Assembly: GCF_014207375.1 (NCBI RefSeq)
Contig: NZ_JACHEE010000007.1
Location: forward strand, 62,001-126,000
Direction of reading: 5' to 3'
Source: Arthrobacter sp. AZCC_0090
Lineage (GTDB): Bacteria > Actinomycetota > Actinomycetes > Actinomycetales > Micrococcaceae
Length of the DNA stretch: 64,000 bases
In this document: positions 32,602 through 41,019 of the stretch, piece by piece
How the letters are laid out: each line of letters opens with the position of its first letter
Position numbering within the stretch: position 1 is the first letter of the stretch
Program-made: the position numbers and the translations under genes
Notes under the pieces: model-generated
Database searches by the model: none
The model's input: only the letters and a program-made list of their open reading frames with translations
Told to the model about the DNA's origin: nothing

Positions 32602-34032
32602 CTAGGAGTGCGCCGCCCCCTCCAGGTTCCGGTCGACGTCGGACTCTGCAGTTCCCGGAGCGGAGCCTCGGCGGCCCTTCTTCAGGACGAAGTAGAGGAC
32701 GACGATACCGATGGCGAACGGGACCCCGAAGATCAGTGTCATCCGGAAGGCATCAACGAAGAGCGTGGTGACCATGATGGCAACCATGAGGATGGCTCCG
32801 GCCCAGGAGGCCACCGGGTAGAACCGCAGCTTGTACGACAGAGCCGTCCCGTCGCGCTTCGCTGCGCGTCGGAACGCCAGATGGGTCACGAAGATCATGA
32901 GCCACGTGGCCATGGCCCCGAACATGGACAACGCCATCATGAAGGTGAAGCCTGACTCCGGATTCAGGGCGTACACGCAGGCCGCCACCGCGATTCCACC
33001 TGTGCAGAGGATCAGTGCATTGACCGGGGAACCGTTCTTGTGAAGCCGCCCGAACACAGCGGGCGCCTGCCCGGCGCGGGACAAGCTAAACATCATGCGC
33101 GTGGAGATGTAGAGCTGCGAGTTCATGGCTGAAAGCGCAGCCACAATCACCACAACGTTGATGACGGAATCAGCGAACGGAATGCCAATGACCTGCATGA
33201 CGGTGACGAAGGGGCTGTTTCCGGCAAGAATCTGGCTGACAGGTGCAATGGCCAGGATCAGCGCCAGGGTCAGGATGTAGAAGAGGAAGAGACGGAATAC
33301 CGTGACCTTGAACGCCTTCTTAACCGCCGTTCCTGGATCCTTCGCTTCACCGGCCGCAATGGCGATCATCTCCACCGAGAGGTAGCTGAAGATCGCCACA
33401 ATCACGGCCACCCACATGCCGGACACGCCGTTGGGGAAGAACCCGCCCTCAGCAGTGTAGTTGTGGATTCCGTAGCCGGCCTCTCGCTTTCCAAAGACCA
33501 GGATGGCGGCGAGCAGGATGAATCCGAGGATGGCGAACACCTTGATGCTGGAGAACCAGTATTCCAGGGTGCCGAAGGCCTTGACGTTGAACATGTTGAC
33601 CGCGATGAGAACACCGGCAAACAACAGGATCCAGACCAGCGGGGGAACTCCCGGGAACCACAGCTTCATGTAGTCCCCGATCGCAAGCACTTCGGTGCCC
33701 ACGGCCAGCACAACGCAGGACCAGTACAGGTACTTCACAAGGAATCCGGCGAGGGGAGAAATGTAGTGCTCGGCGAAAGCCCCGAAGGACCCGGTGGTTG
33801 AATGGGCCACGGTCATCTCAGCCAGCGCGCCCATCAGCATCACGGCGATCAGGCCACCGATCGCATAGCTCAGCAGGACGCTGGGTCCGGCGAAAGATAT
33901 TGCGAACTTGCTTCCGAGGAAAAGCCCAGTGCCGATCGCGCCGCCCAGCGCGATCATGGTCAACTGTGGGCTGGTGAGTTCGCGCTTGAGTCCGCTCTCG
34001 CGGTTTTTAATCAGGTCGAAGCTGTGTGACAT
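32602..34032 (-). CDS. amino acid permease (APC superfamily, AroP/GABA-permease-like)
   Basis: A 476-residue, 12-helix permease starting SGLKRELTSPQLTMIALGGAIGTGLFLGS, the classical AAT-family N-terminus with the G-G-x-I-G-T-G-L-F substrate motif. Internal FSYLSVEMIAIAAGEAKDPGTAVKKAF is typical of AroP/PheP/CycA-type proteins. It lies 48 bases downstream of the RidA-family gene on the same strand and diverges from the aromatic-degradation genes, so it may import the aromatic amino acid-related growth substrate. The exact substrate is inference. Confidence 0.9.
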   Translation of the reverse strand: MSHSFDLIKNRESGLKRELTSPQLTMIALGGAIGTGLFLGSKFAISFAGPSVLLSYAIGGLIAVMLMGALAEMTVAHSTTGSFGAFAEHYISPLAGFLVKYLYWSCVVLAVGTEVLAIGDYMKLWFPGVPPLVWILLFAGVLIAVNMFNVKAFGTLEYWFSSIKVFAILGFILLAAILVFGKREAGYGIHNYTAEGGFFPNGVSGMWVAVIVAIFSYLSVEMIAIAAGEAKDPGTAVKKAFKVTVFRLFLFYILTLALILAIAPVSQILAGNSPFVTVMQVIGIPFADSVINVVVIVAALSAMNSQLYISTRMMFSLSRAGQAPAVFGRLHKNGSPVNALILCTGGIAVAACVYALNPESGFTFMMALSMFGAMATWLMIFVTHLAFRRAAKRDGTALSYKLRFYPVASWAGAILMVAIMVTTLFVDAFRMTLIFGVPFAIGIVVLYFVLKKGRRGSAPGTAESDVDRNLEGAAHS

Positions 34033-34080
34033 CGTTGTCTCCTTGCTCGGAACTTCTTGGGGGGGTTAGTGCCTCAGGGG

Positions 34081-34479
34081 CTAGCGCTCGGGAATGACCG
34101 CGATGCCTTGGATCTCAATGAGGGCTTCCTTCTGCCACAGCCGGGTGACACCGATTCCGGCCATCGAGGGATACTCGGAACCGGCCATTTCGCGCCAGAT
34201 CCGTCCAATTTCGCGGCCGTTGGCCATGTAGTCGTCCACGTCGGTGAGGTAGATGGTCACGCTGACCAGGTCCTCGGGTAGTCCGCCGGCTTCGCGCAGG
34301 GTGGTCAGCACATTGGAAAACGCCTGCGTGAACTGTTCCACGATCCCGCCGGGAACGATGTTCATGTCCTTGTCCAGGGCGGTCTGGCCACCCAGGAACA
34401 GAGTGTTTCCGGCGAGCATTCCGTGCGCAAAGCCTGACGGCTTCGGGAGCGACCCGGGATTGACGGTCTTGTGGCTCAT
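34081..34479 (-). CDS. RidA-family protein lacking the usual catalytic Arg
   Basis: A 132-residue YjgF/YER057c/UK114-fold protein: NTLFLGGQTALDKDMNIVPGGIVEQFTQAFSNVLTTLREAGGLPEDLVSVTIYLTDVDDY and YPSMAGIGVTRLWQKEALIEIQGIAV. In RidA proper the motif near the C-terminus is P-A-R, and its Arg (105 in E. coli) binds the imine carboxylate. Here the aligned residue is Met106 (Y-P-S-M). It therefore belongs to a Rid subgroup with a different role, plausibly hydrolysing an amino-dienoate ring-cleavage product in the neighbouring pathway. It forms an operon with the permease gene and diverges from the FAH-family gene. Confidence 0.88.
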   Translation of the reverse strand: MSHKTVNPGSLPKPSGFAHGMLAGNTLFLGGQTALDKDMNIVPGGIVEQFTQAFSNVLTTLREAGGLPEDLVSVTIYLTDVDDYMANGREIGRIWREMAGSEYPSMAGIGVTRLWQKEALIEIQGIAVIPER

Positions 34480-34562
34480 AGTGTTCCTCCTCTTGATGGC
34501 GGCTGCGACATGTTCGAAAAAACCACTGTGCAGATCATTCCCCGCCGTGCTACGTTGAGCAT

Positions 34563-34591
34563 ATGTGACGATCGTAAAAAAGTCGACACAT
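34563..34591. promoter_or_regulatory. inverted repeat in the divergent RidA / FAH-hydrolase promoter region
   Basis: ATGTGACGA (34563-34571) and TCGACACAT (34583-34591) are inverted with one mismatch and an 11-base spacer. They lie about 45 bases upstream of the FAH-family start and about 85 upstream of the RidA start. The internal TGACGATCGT (34566-34575) is also found at 17993-18002. No regulator gene is present in this cluster, so the binding protein must be encoded elsewhere. Confidence 0.4.
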
Positions 34592-34635
34592 CAGAATGAA
34601 TGTAGGAATCGGCAGGACACGAAGGGACAACACGC

Positions 34636-35493
34636 ATGAAGCTGGCCACCTTACGGACAGCCGACGGGGGCACGACGGCGGTACTCGCGACCGGCGGGAA
34701 CAGTTACGTTCCGCTGCCGGCCAACGACGTCGGGGCTCTTCTCGCCGTCCCGGACTGGCGCGCGATCGTGGCAGCCGCCTTCGCTGCAGCCTCCGGATCA
34801 GGTACGGTTTCCGCACCTGCCAGCGAGCTGGCGCCTCTGCTGCCGCGGGCCGGGAAGGTCATCTGCTGCGGGCTGAACTACGGCGACCACATCCAGGAGA
34901 TGGGGCGCAAGTTGCCCGAATACCCCACGCTTTTCGCGAAGTACGCGGACACCCTCACCGGCCCGGCCGACACCATTCATGTCCACGGCAGCGCGAAGGT
35001 CGACTGGGAAGCCGAACTGGCCGTCGTCGTCGGCTCCGAGCTGTTCCGCGCGGGCGAAGACGAAGCCCGGCAGGCAATCGCGGGGTACACGGTGGCCAAC
35101 GACATTTCCATGCGCGATTGGCAGAGCCGGACCCTGCAGTGGTTCCAGGGCAAGGCATTCGACAGAACCACCCCCGTGGGACCGCTCATGGTGACTGCGG
35201 ACGAGGTCGACGGCGACTTCGAGGTCCGCGGTTATGTCAACGGCGAGCTGGTGCAGTCGGGGAACACGGGCACCTTGGTGTTCGGCCCGGCGAAGCTCCT
35301 TTCCTACATTTCCCAGTTCACCATCCTGCGTCCAGGGGACCTGGTTCTCACCGGCACCCCCGGCGGAGTCGGCATGGGCATGACTCCCCCACGCTTCCTG
35401 AACGACGGCGATGTCCTCACCACCGAAATCGACGGAATCGGAAGGCTGGAAAACCATGTCCGAATCCACGCACCCGTCTCCGCGAACGCCTAG
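34636..35493 (+). CDS. fumarylacetoacetate hydrolase-family protein (fumaryl-/maleylpyruvate hydrolase-like)
   Basis: A 285-residue FAH-family protein: KVICCGLNYGDHIQEMGRKLPEYPTLFAKYADTLTGPADTIHVHG, the metal-binding Glu pair in DWEAELAVVVG, then GYTVANDISMRDWQSRTLQWFQGKAFD and LTGTPGGVGMGMTPPRFLNDGD. The start is ATG 34636 in the divergent region. In a gentisate-like or 5-hydroxyanthranilate-like route it would split the keto-acid formed after ring cleavage to pyruvate and a C4 dicarboxylate. It heads a five-gene catabolic run with cupin, thioesterase, ligase and hydroxylase genes. Confidence 0.88.
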   Translation: MKLATLRTADGGTTAVLATGGNSYVPLPANDVGALLAVPDWRAIVAAAFAAASGSGTVSAPASELAPLLPRAGKVICCGLNYGDHIQEMGRKLPEYPTLFAKYADTLTGPADTIHVHGSAKVDWEAELAVVVGSELFRAGEDEARQAIAGYTVANDISMRDWQSRTLQWFQGKAFDRTTPVGPLMVTADEVDGDFEVRGYVNGELVQSGNTGTLVFGPAKLLSYISQFTILRPGDLVLTGTPGGVGMGMTPPRFLNDGDVLTTEIDGIGRLENHVRIHAPVSANA

Positions 35494-35526
35494 ACCAATA
35501 CCAACCACTTCAAAGGAGTGAGCATC

Positions 35527-36009
35527 ATGAGCGAAACCGCCACCGAATACCGAACCGAAGGCGACAACTCCATCTACGCCCAGCCCGACGGCAAAGTGAT
35601 TCCGGTCGTCACGCGCGCCGGCGAAGAGGATACCAACACGGCCCAGTCCGGCGATTGCGTTCGCGTCTCGGGCGTCAGCATCCAGCACACGCCGGCCACC
35701 AAGATCTGGTTCGGGCAGGTCTCCAACGTTCCCGGCTATCGTTCCTTGCCGCACCACCATGGCGAAGCGGAAACCGGCGGCTACGTGCTCCGCGGCCACG
35801 GACGCATCTATTTCGGCGAGAACTACTCCGAATTCCTGGACATGAAGACCGGCGACTGGGTATTCGTCCCGCCGTTCATGCCACACGTCGAGGCCAACAT
35901 GTCCGTCACCGAAGAACTCGTGTGGCTGACCGCGCGCACCCCGGAGAACCTCGTGGTCAACCTCGAAGACGTTGCCGACGAGACCCTCGCAGACTTCCGC
36001 AGGGCCTGA
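35527..36009 (+). CDS. small cupin protein, candidate ring-cleavage dioxygenase
   Basis: A 160-residue single-domain cupin from ATG 35527 (AAGGAG upstream). Motif 1 (PGYRSLPHHHGEAETGGYVLRG) supplies H76/H78 and an acidic ligand. Motif 2 (GDWVFVPPFMPHVEAN) supplies H120. This is a complete 3-His/1-Glu-type metal site. Its size is like 3-hydroxyanthranilate 3,4-dioxygenase, not the longer gentisate dioxygenase. In the context of aryl-CoA ligase, CoA-dependent hydroxylase and thioesterase genes it is the only visible candidate for ring opening, e.g. of 5-hydroxyanthranilate. Its TGA overlaps the next ATG (TGATG region). Confidence 0.75.
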   Translation: MSETATEYRTEGDNSIYAQPDGKVIPVVTRAGEEDTNTAQSGDCVRVSGVSIQHTPATKIWFGQVSNVPGYRSLPHHHGEAETGGYVLRGHGRIYFGENYSEFLDMKTGDWVFVPPFMPHVEANMSVTEELVWLTARTPENLVVNLEDVADETLADFRRA

Positions 36010-36905
36010 TGGACATGTCCACTGGAATCCTGACCTCGGAGACGTTCCTCAAGGCCATCGAACTGACGGCCGTCCCCGCCCAGATCCACGACGAAGCCTA
36101 CGAAGCCACGTCGCAGTACGTTCCGTGGCCCAAGGCTTACGGCGGAGACATGGTGGCCCAGGCCGCCGCAGCGATGATGCGCTCGGTGGACGCCGACCGC
36201 TCGCTGCATTCCATGCACAGCTACTTCATGCGCCCAGTGGAGATCGGGGCAACGGTCCGCTACGAGGTTGAACGCCTCCGCGACGGCCGCGGATACTCGA
36301 CCCGAAGCGTGCGGGGCCACCAGAACGGCAAGACCGTGTACGCCGCGATGGGCTCCTTCCAAGTGCCCGAAGACGGCCCGGACTTCCAGCCGGAGGCGCC
36401 ATCCGCCGTCGAACCCGAATCCCTTCGCAGCGCCGCCGAGGTGCTGCAGGGCGTCGAGGGGCCCGCTGCCGATTACTGGTCCAGCGGGCGCAGCTTCGAC
36501 ATGCGACACATTCCCGGGCCGGTATATCTGCAGGTCGAAAGCGAATCCGTACCGCACCAGGCCATCTGGGTGAAAGCCTTCGAGCAACTGCCGGACGCCG
36601 GCGACGAACATGCCACCGCCGATCTGCACCGAGCCGCGCTGGCATACGTCTGCGACTACACCATCCTCGAGCCCCTGCTTCGGGTGAACGGACTCCACTG
36701 GTCCAGCCCCGGACTCGCCACGGCCAGCCTGGACCACTCCATGTGGTTCCACCGGGACGGCCGCGCGGATGACTGGGTCCTGTACGCCCAGGAGGCCGTG
36801 TCCGGGCAAAGCAACAGGGGGCTGGCCACGGGCCGCTTCTTTGACAGGCAAGGACGCCTGCTGGCAACGGTTGCCCAAGAAGGCATGATCCGCGCCGGTT
36901 CCTGA
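36009..36905 (+). CDS. tesB: acyl-CoA thioesterase II (TesB family)
   Basis: A 298-residue double hot-dog thioesterase. It shows YVPWPKAYGGDMVAQAAAAMMRSV, SMHSYFMRPVEIGATVRYEVERLRDGRGYSTRSVRGHQNGKTVYAAMGSFQ, the catalytic Asp in ASLDHSMWFHR, and YAQEAVSGQSNRGLATGRFF with QEGMIR near the end. The ATG at 36009 shares its A with the stop of the cupin gene. Within this operon it is probably specialised for an aryl-CoA (hydroxy-anthraniloyl- or gentisyl-CoA), freeing the ring for cleavage. General housekeeping acyl-CoA hydrolysis remains possible. Confidence 0.88.
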   Translation: MDMSTGILTSETFLKAIELTAVPAQIHDEAYEATSQYVPWPKAYGGDMVAQAAAAMMRSVDADRSLHSMHSYFMRPVEIGATVRYEVERLRDGRGYSTRSVRGHQNGKTVYAAMGSFQVPEDGPDFQPEAPSAVEPESLRSAAEVLQGVEGPAADYWSSGRSFDMRHIPGPVYLQVESESVPHQAIWVKAFEQLPDAGDEHATADLHRAALAYVCDYTILEPLLRVNGLHWSSPGLATASLDHSMWFHRDGRADDWVLYAQEAVSGQSNRGLATGRFFDRQGRLLATVAQEGMIRAGS

Positions 36906-36945
36906 ACACTTCGACTTATCCGCCGTATTACTGAAAGGAGTGGCC

Positions 36946-38604
36946 ATGACAATGTTGAGATCAGCCCACGTGGACACCTTCACCCGCGACCATTTGCCAC
37001 CGGCCGGCACGTGGCCGACCCTCGAATTCACCCTGCCGGAACTCCAGTACCCGGCGACGCTCAACGCAGCAGCAGCGCTCATTGACGACGCCGTCGCAAA
37101 CCATGGTGACGGACGCCCCGCTCTGCTTACCCCGGACGGCACGGTCTGGACGTACGGTGAACTGCAACAGCGCGCCAACCAAGTCGCCCAGGTCCTCACC
37201 GAGGACCTCGGCGTGGTGCCCGGCAACCGCGTCATGCTGCGAGGGCCGAATAATCCGTGGATTGTCGCGGCCTGGCTGGGCGTGCTCAAGGCCGGGGCCG
37301 TCGTTGTCACCACCATGCCGATGCTGCGTTCCAGCGAAGTCGGCACGCTCATCAGCCTCACGCGTCCGGCCGTAGCCATCTCCGACCACCGGTTCATGGA
37401 CGAACTGCTCGCGGCGGCAGGAGCGGACACCGTTGTCCTCTCCTACGGATCCGACGACGCCGGCGACCTCGCGTCCCGCTGTGCCGCCAAGAGCGGCGAG
37501 TTTACTGCCGTGCCGACCTCCGCCGACGACGTCGCACTGCTCGGCCCGACGTCGGGCACCACGGGCACGCCCAAGATCACCATGCATTTCCACCGGGACA
37601 TCCTCGCGAACGCCGACACTTTTGCCCGCCATATTCTGCAGCCAACCGCCGACGACGTATTTGCCGGTTCACCACCCCTCGCCTTCACGTTCGGCCTCGG
37701 TGGGCTGGTGGTCTTCCCCCTGCGCTTCGGCGCATCCTCGCTGCTGACAGAACGGGCCACCCCCGTGGAACTAGCCGAGAGTGCCGCCGCTGCCGGGGCC
37801 ACCATCCTGTTCACCGCACCCACTGCGTACCGGGCCATCCTCAAGGAAGGCCGCGGATCATTGCTCCGCGAGCTCCGGGTAGCGGTCTCGGCGGGCGAAC
37901 ATTTGCCCAAGGAAACGTGGGAGGCAGTTCAAGCAGCCACGGGGCTCCGGCTCGTCAACGGCATCGGAGCCACCGAACTGTTGCACGTGTTCATTTCCGC
38001 GTCCGGGGACGACATCCGGCCCGGCACCACCGGACGGGCCGTGCCCGGGTACAGGGCAGCCATCCTCGACGACGAGGGCCTGGAACTAGGACCCGGGCAG
38101 CTTGGCCGGCTCGCCGTCATCGGCCCCACCGGATGCCGCTACCTGGACGACCCACGGCAAACAAACTATGTGGTCAACGGCTGGAACGTCACCGGCGATA
38201 CGTTCACGAAAGACGAGGACGGGTACTTCACGTATCAGGCCCGGTCGGACAACATGATCGTTTCGTCCGGCTACAACATCGGTGCCCCCGAGGTGGAAAC
38301 CGCCATCGACCTGCACCCGGACGTGGTGGAGAACGCCGTCATCGGCCGGCCCGACGAGGCACGCGGGAGCGTTGTCTGCGCGTTCATCGTCCTACGCGAA
38401 GGCGTCAGGGGCGATGACGCGAAGCGCAAGGAAATCCAGGACTTCGTCAAACGGACGATCGCCCCCTACAAGTACCCGCGGGACATCCGGTTCGTCGATG
38501 AACTTCCCCGCAATCCCAGCGGCAAGCTGCAGCATTTCAAGCTGCGCGACCGCGTCAACAACGACCCCGAACAGCTTGCCGGCGCAGGCCTGGGCCAGGC
38601 CTGA
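36946..38604 (+). CDS. aryl-CoA ligase (benzoate/2-aminobenzoate-CoA ligase family)
   Basis: A 552-residue ANL-superfamily ligase. The P-loop is LLGPTSGTTGTPKITMHFHRD; the A5/A8-type motifs are NGIGATELLHVFIS, RSDNMIVSSGYNIGAPEVE and the catalytic Lys region RNPSGKLQHFKLRDRV. The N-terminus (HVDTFTRDHLPPAGTWPTLEF) is typical of the 2-aminobenzoate-CoA ligase/benzoate-CoA ligase group. AAAGGAG precedes ATG 36946. It should activate a benzoate-type acid with ATP and CoA. Together with the next gene the best guess is anthranilate or salicylate. Confidence 0.88.
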   Translation: MTMLRSAHVDTFTRDHLPPAGTWPTLEFTLPELQYPATLNAAAALIDDAVANHGDGRPALLTPDGTVWTYGELQQRANQVAQVLTEDLGVVPGNRVMLRGPNNPWIVAAWLGVLKAGAVVVTTMPMLRSSEVGTLISLTRPAVAISDHRFMDELLAAAGADTVVLSYGSDDAGDLASRCAAKSGEFTAVPTSADDVALLGPTSGTTGTPKITMHFHRDILANADTFARHILQPTADDVFAGSPPLAFTFGLGGLVVFPLRFGASSLLTERATPVELAESAAAAGATILFTAPTAYRAILKEGRGSLLRELRVAVSAGEHLPKETWEAVQAATGLRLVNGIGATELLHVFISASGDDIRPGTTGRAVPGYRAAILDDEGLELGPGQLGRLAVIGPTGCRYLDDPRQTNYVVNGWNVTGDTFTKDEDGYFTYQARSDNMIVSSGYNIGAPEVETAIDLHPDVVENAVIGRPDEARGSVVCAFIVLREGVRGDDAKRKEIQDFVKRTIAPYKYPRDIRFVDELPRNPSGKLQHFKLRDRVNNDPEQLAGAGLGQA

Positions 38605-38618
38605 GAAGGAGCAAAAGC

Positions 38619-41009
38619 ATGAAAATCGCAATCGTAGGAGGCGGCCCCGGCGGCCTGTACTTCGCGGCACTGATGAAGCAACTCGACCCGTCGCACAAGA
38701 TCACTCTCTGGGAACGCAACGCCGCCAGCGACACTTTCGGTTTCGGCGTCGTATTCTCCGATGAGACGCTCGGCGGCATTGGCAACGCCGACGCGGTGGT
38801 GGCCGAGTACATGAGCCGGCGCTTCGCCCGCTGGTCCGACATCGACATCCATTTCGGCGGGGAAACGGTGACGGTGGGCGGCCAGGGCTTTGCGGCCATG
38901 AGTCGCAAGGAACTGCTGGAACTGCTTCAGCGCCGGTGCGCCGAGCTCGGCGTCGACCTGCGTTTCCAGACCCTTGCGCCGCCGGTTGAGGAGCTTGAGG
39001 CCAACTATGACCTGGTCCTGGCAGCAGACGGCATCAACTCCCAGATCCGTGCCAAATACGCGGACTCCTTCACTCCAAGCCTGGACCTGCGGCCCAACAA
39101 GTTCATGTGGCTGGGCACGGACCAGGTGTTCGAGGCGTTCAAGTTCTTCGTCAAGGAAACCGAATGGGGGGTCATGCAGATCCATGGCTACCCGTACTCC
39201 GATGAAGGCTCCACGTTCATTGTCGAAATGCACGAGGACGTGTGGCGGGCTGCCGGCTTCGACGAGACCGCTTCCGACGTGTTCCCTCCCGGGGTCTCGG
39301 ATGAAAAGGCGATCGCCAAGATCCGCACGATCTTTGAGGAGGAACTCGACGGCTACGAAGTCCTGTCCAACAACTCCAAATGGATCAACTTCACCACTGT
39401 GCGTAACGAGAGCTGGCGCCACGGCAATGTCGTGCTGCTCGGCGATGCCGCTCACACCGCACACTTCTCCATCGGTTCCGGAACCAAACTGGCCATGGAA
39501 GACTCCCTGGCACTCGCCGCGTGCCTGCACGCGCACGCGGATGTGGAATCGGCGTTGTCTGCCTACGAAACGGAGCGGCGTCCGGTTGTCGCCTCCACCC
39601 AGCGCGCCGCCCAGGCTTCGCTTGAATGGTTCGAGCGGATCGCCCAATACAAGGAGCAGGATCCGACGCAGTTCGCCTTCAACCTCCTCACGCGGAGCCG
39701 CCGCATCACACAGGAAAACCTGCGCCTGCGCGACCCCGAGTTCGCCGACGCCGTGGACCGCAACTTCGCCGAGTCCCAAGGACTGACGGAGACTGCCCCG
39801 GCCATGTTCCAACCATTCCGGATCGGCGGACTGGAGCTCAAAAACCGCATTGTGGTCTCCCCCATGGACATGTACTCCGCGGTGGATGGCGTCCCGGGCG
39901 ACTTCCACAAAGTGCACCTCGGTTCCAAGGCACTCGGCGGCGCCGGATTGGTCATGACCGAAATGGTGTGTGTTTCCGAGAGCGGGCGGATCACGCCCGG
40001 TTGCACCGGCCTGTACACGGAGGCACAGCGAGACAGCTGGAAGGAAATCGTGGACTTCGTCCATGCTCGTTCGATGGCCAAGATCGGTGCGCAGCTGGGT
40101 CATTCCGGCCGCAAGGGCTCCACCAAGCTCATGTGGGAAGGCATCGACGAGCCTCTCGCGTCCGGCAACTGGCAGGCCGTTGGACCATCAGCCCTGCCTT
40201 ACGGCCCTGGCAACCAGACGCCTGTTGAACTCGACCGTGCAGGCATGGAAGCCATCAAGGCTGAGTTCGTGGCCGCGACCCTCCGTGCCGAAGAGTCAGG
40301 CTTCGACCTCCTTGAGGTCCATGCCGCCCACGGCTACTTGCTTTCCTCTTTCCTCTCGCCCGTTTCGAACCGCCGGACGGACGAGTTTGGTGGCAGCTTG
40401 GAGAACCGCCTGCGGTTCCCCTTGGAAGTGTTCGACGCCGTCCGTGCGGCGTGGCCTGCCAGCAAGCCCGTGACGGTACGCATCTCCGCGACAGACTGGA
40501 TCGACGGCGGCAACACCTCAGACGACTCGCTCAACATCGCGCGGGCATTCGTGGCCCACGGCGCCGCGGGCATCGACGTCTCCACCGGCCAGGTCGCCAA
40601 GGAAGAACAACCGGCTTTCGGCCGCAGCTACCAGACGCCGTTCGCCGACCGCATCCGCCAGGAGGTTGCCGCACCCGCGGGAGCAGCGGTCATCGCCGTC
40701 GGCGCCATCTCCAGCTATGACGACGTGAACTCCATCCTCCTCGCAGGACGGGCGGACCTCGTGGCGCTTGGCCGGACGCACCTGTTCGACCCCCAGTGGA
40801 CGCTCCATGCCGCAGCCGAGCAGGAATACCAGGGCCCCGGGGCGCAATGGGTGCCACAGTTCCGCGCGGGCCGACGCAAACCGCCGAGCTCCCGCACGGA
40901 TGCCGTAAGGCCCCGGCTGTCCCTCTTGAAAGAGCCCGAGTCCGACGCCGACAACACCCACTTGCGCTGGACCCCCAGAGCAGTCTCCGCGCCCGCGCTG
41001 GCCAACTAG
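38619..41009 (+). CDS. bifunctional aryl-CoA 5-hydroxylase: FAD monooxygenase fused to old-yellow-enzyme domain
   Basis: A 796-residue fusion. The N-terminal half is a class A flavoprotein monooxygenase: GGGPGGLYFAALMK (FAD dinucleotide fold, residues 8-21) and VVLLGDAAHTAHFSIGSGTKLAMEDSLALA (about 269-298). The C-terminal half, from about residue 393, is an NADH:flavin oxidoreductase (FRIGGLELKNRIVVSPMDMYSAVDGVPGDFHKVHLGSKALGGAGLVMTEM, AQLGHSGRKGS, EVHAAHGYLLSSFLSPVSNRRTD). This domain order is that of 2-aminobenzoyl-CoA monooxygenase/reductase and of salicylyl-CoA 5-hydroxylase fusions. It is expected to hydroxylate C5 of the CoA-activated ring using NAD(P)H and O2. It lies 14 bases after the ligase stop. 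Confidence 0.9.
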   Translation: MKIAIVGGGPGGLYFAALMKQLDPSHKITLWERNAASDTFGFGVVFSDETLGGIGNADAVVAEYMSRRFARWSDIDIHFGGETVTVGGQGFAAMSRKELLELLQRRCAELGVDLRFQTLAPPVEELEANYDLVLAADGINSQIRAKYADSFTPSLDLRPNKFMWLGTDQVFEAFKFFVKETEWGVMQIHGYPYSDEGSTFIVEMHEDVWRAAGFDETASDVFPPGVSDEKAIAKIRTIFEEELDGYEVLSNNSKWINFTTVRNESWRHGNVVLLGDAAHTAHFSIGSGTKLAMEDSLALAACLHAHADVESALSAYETERRPVVASTQRAAQASLEWFERIAQYKEQDPTQFAFNLLTRSRRITQENLRLRDPEFADAVDRNFAESQGLTETAPAMFQPFRIGGLELKNRIVVSPMDMYSAVDGVPGDFHKVHLGSKALGGAGLVMTEMVCVSESGRITPGCTGLYTEAQRDSWKEIVDFVHARSMAKIGAQLGHSGRKGSTKLMWEGIDEPLASGNWQAVGPSALPYGPGNQTPVELDRAGMEAIKAEFVAATLRAEESGFDLLEVHAAHGYLLSSFLSPVSNRRTDEFGGSLENRLRFPLEVFDAVRAAWPASKPVTVRISATDWIDGGNTSDDSLNIARAFVAHGAAGIDVSTGQVAKEEQPAFGRSYQTPFADRIRQEVAAPAGAAVIAVGAISSYDDVNSILLAGRADLVALGRTHLFDPQWTLHAAAEQEYQGPGAQWVPQFRAGRRKPPSSRTDAVRPRLSLLKEPESDADNTHLRWTPRAVSAPALAN

Positions 41010-41019
41010 GCTGGACGGC

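Noticed and set aside
34596-36008. Long plus-strand frame upstream of and in frame with the TesB gene
   Set aside because: It lies over the FAH-family and cupin genes in another frame and is Arg/Gly-rich like other shadow frames. Only the part from 36009 is real (TesB).
35823-37430. 535-codon minus-strand frame over tesB and the ligase start
   Set aside because: Crosses three real genes on the other strand and matches no family.
38466-40103. 545-codon minus-strand frame opposite the ligase and monooxygenase genes
   Set aside because: Shadow of two clearly homologous plus-strand genes, with unstructured composition.
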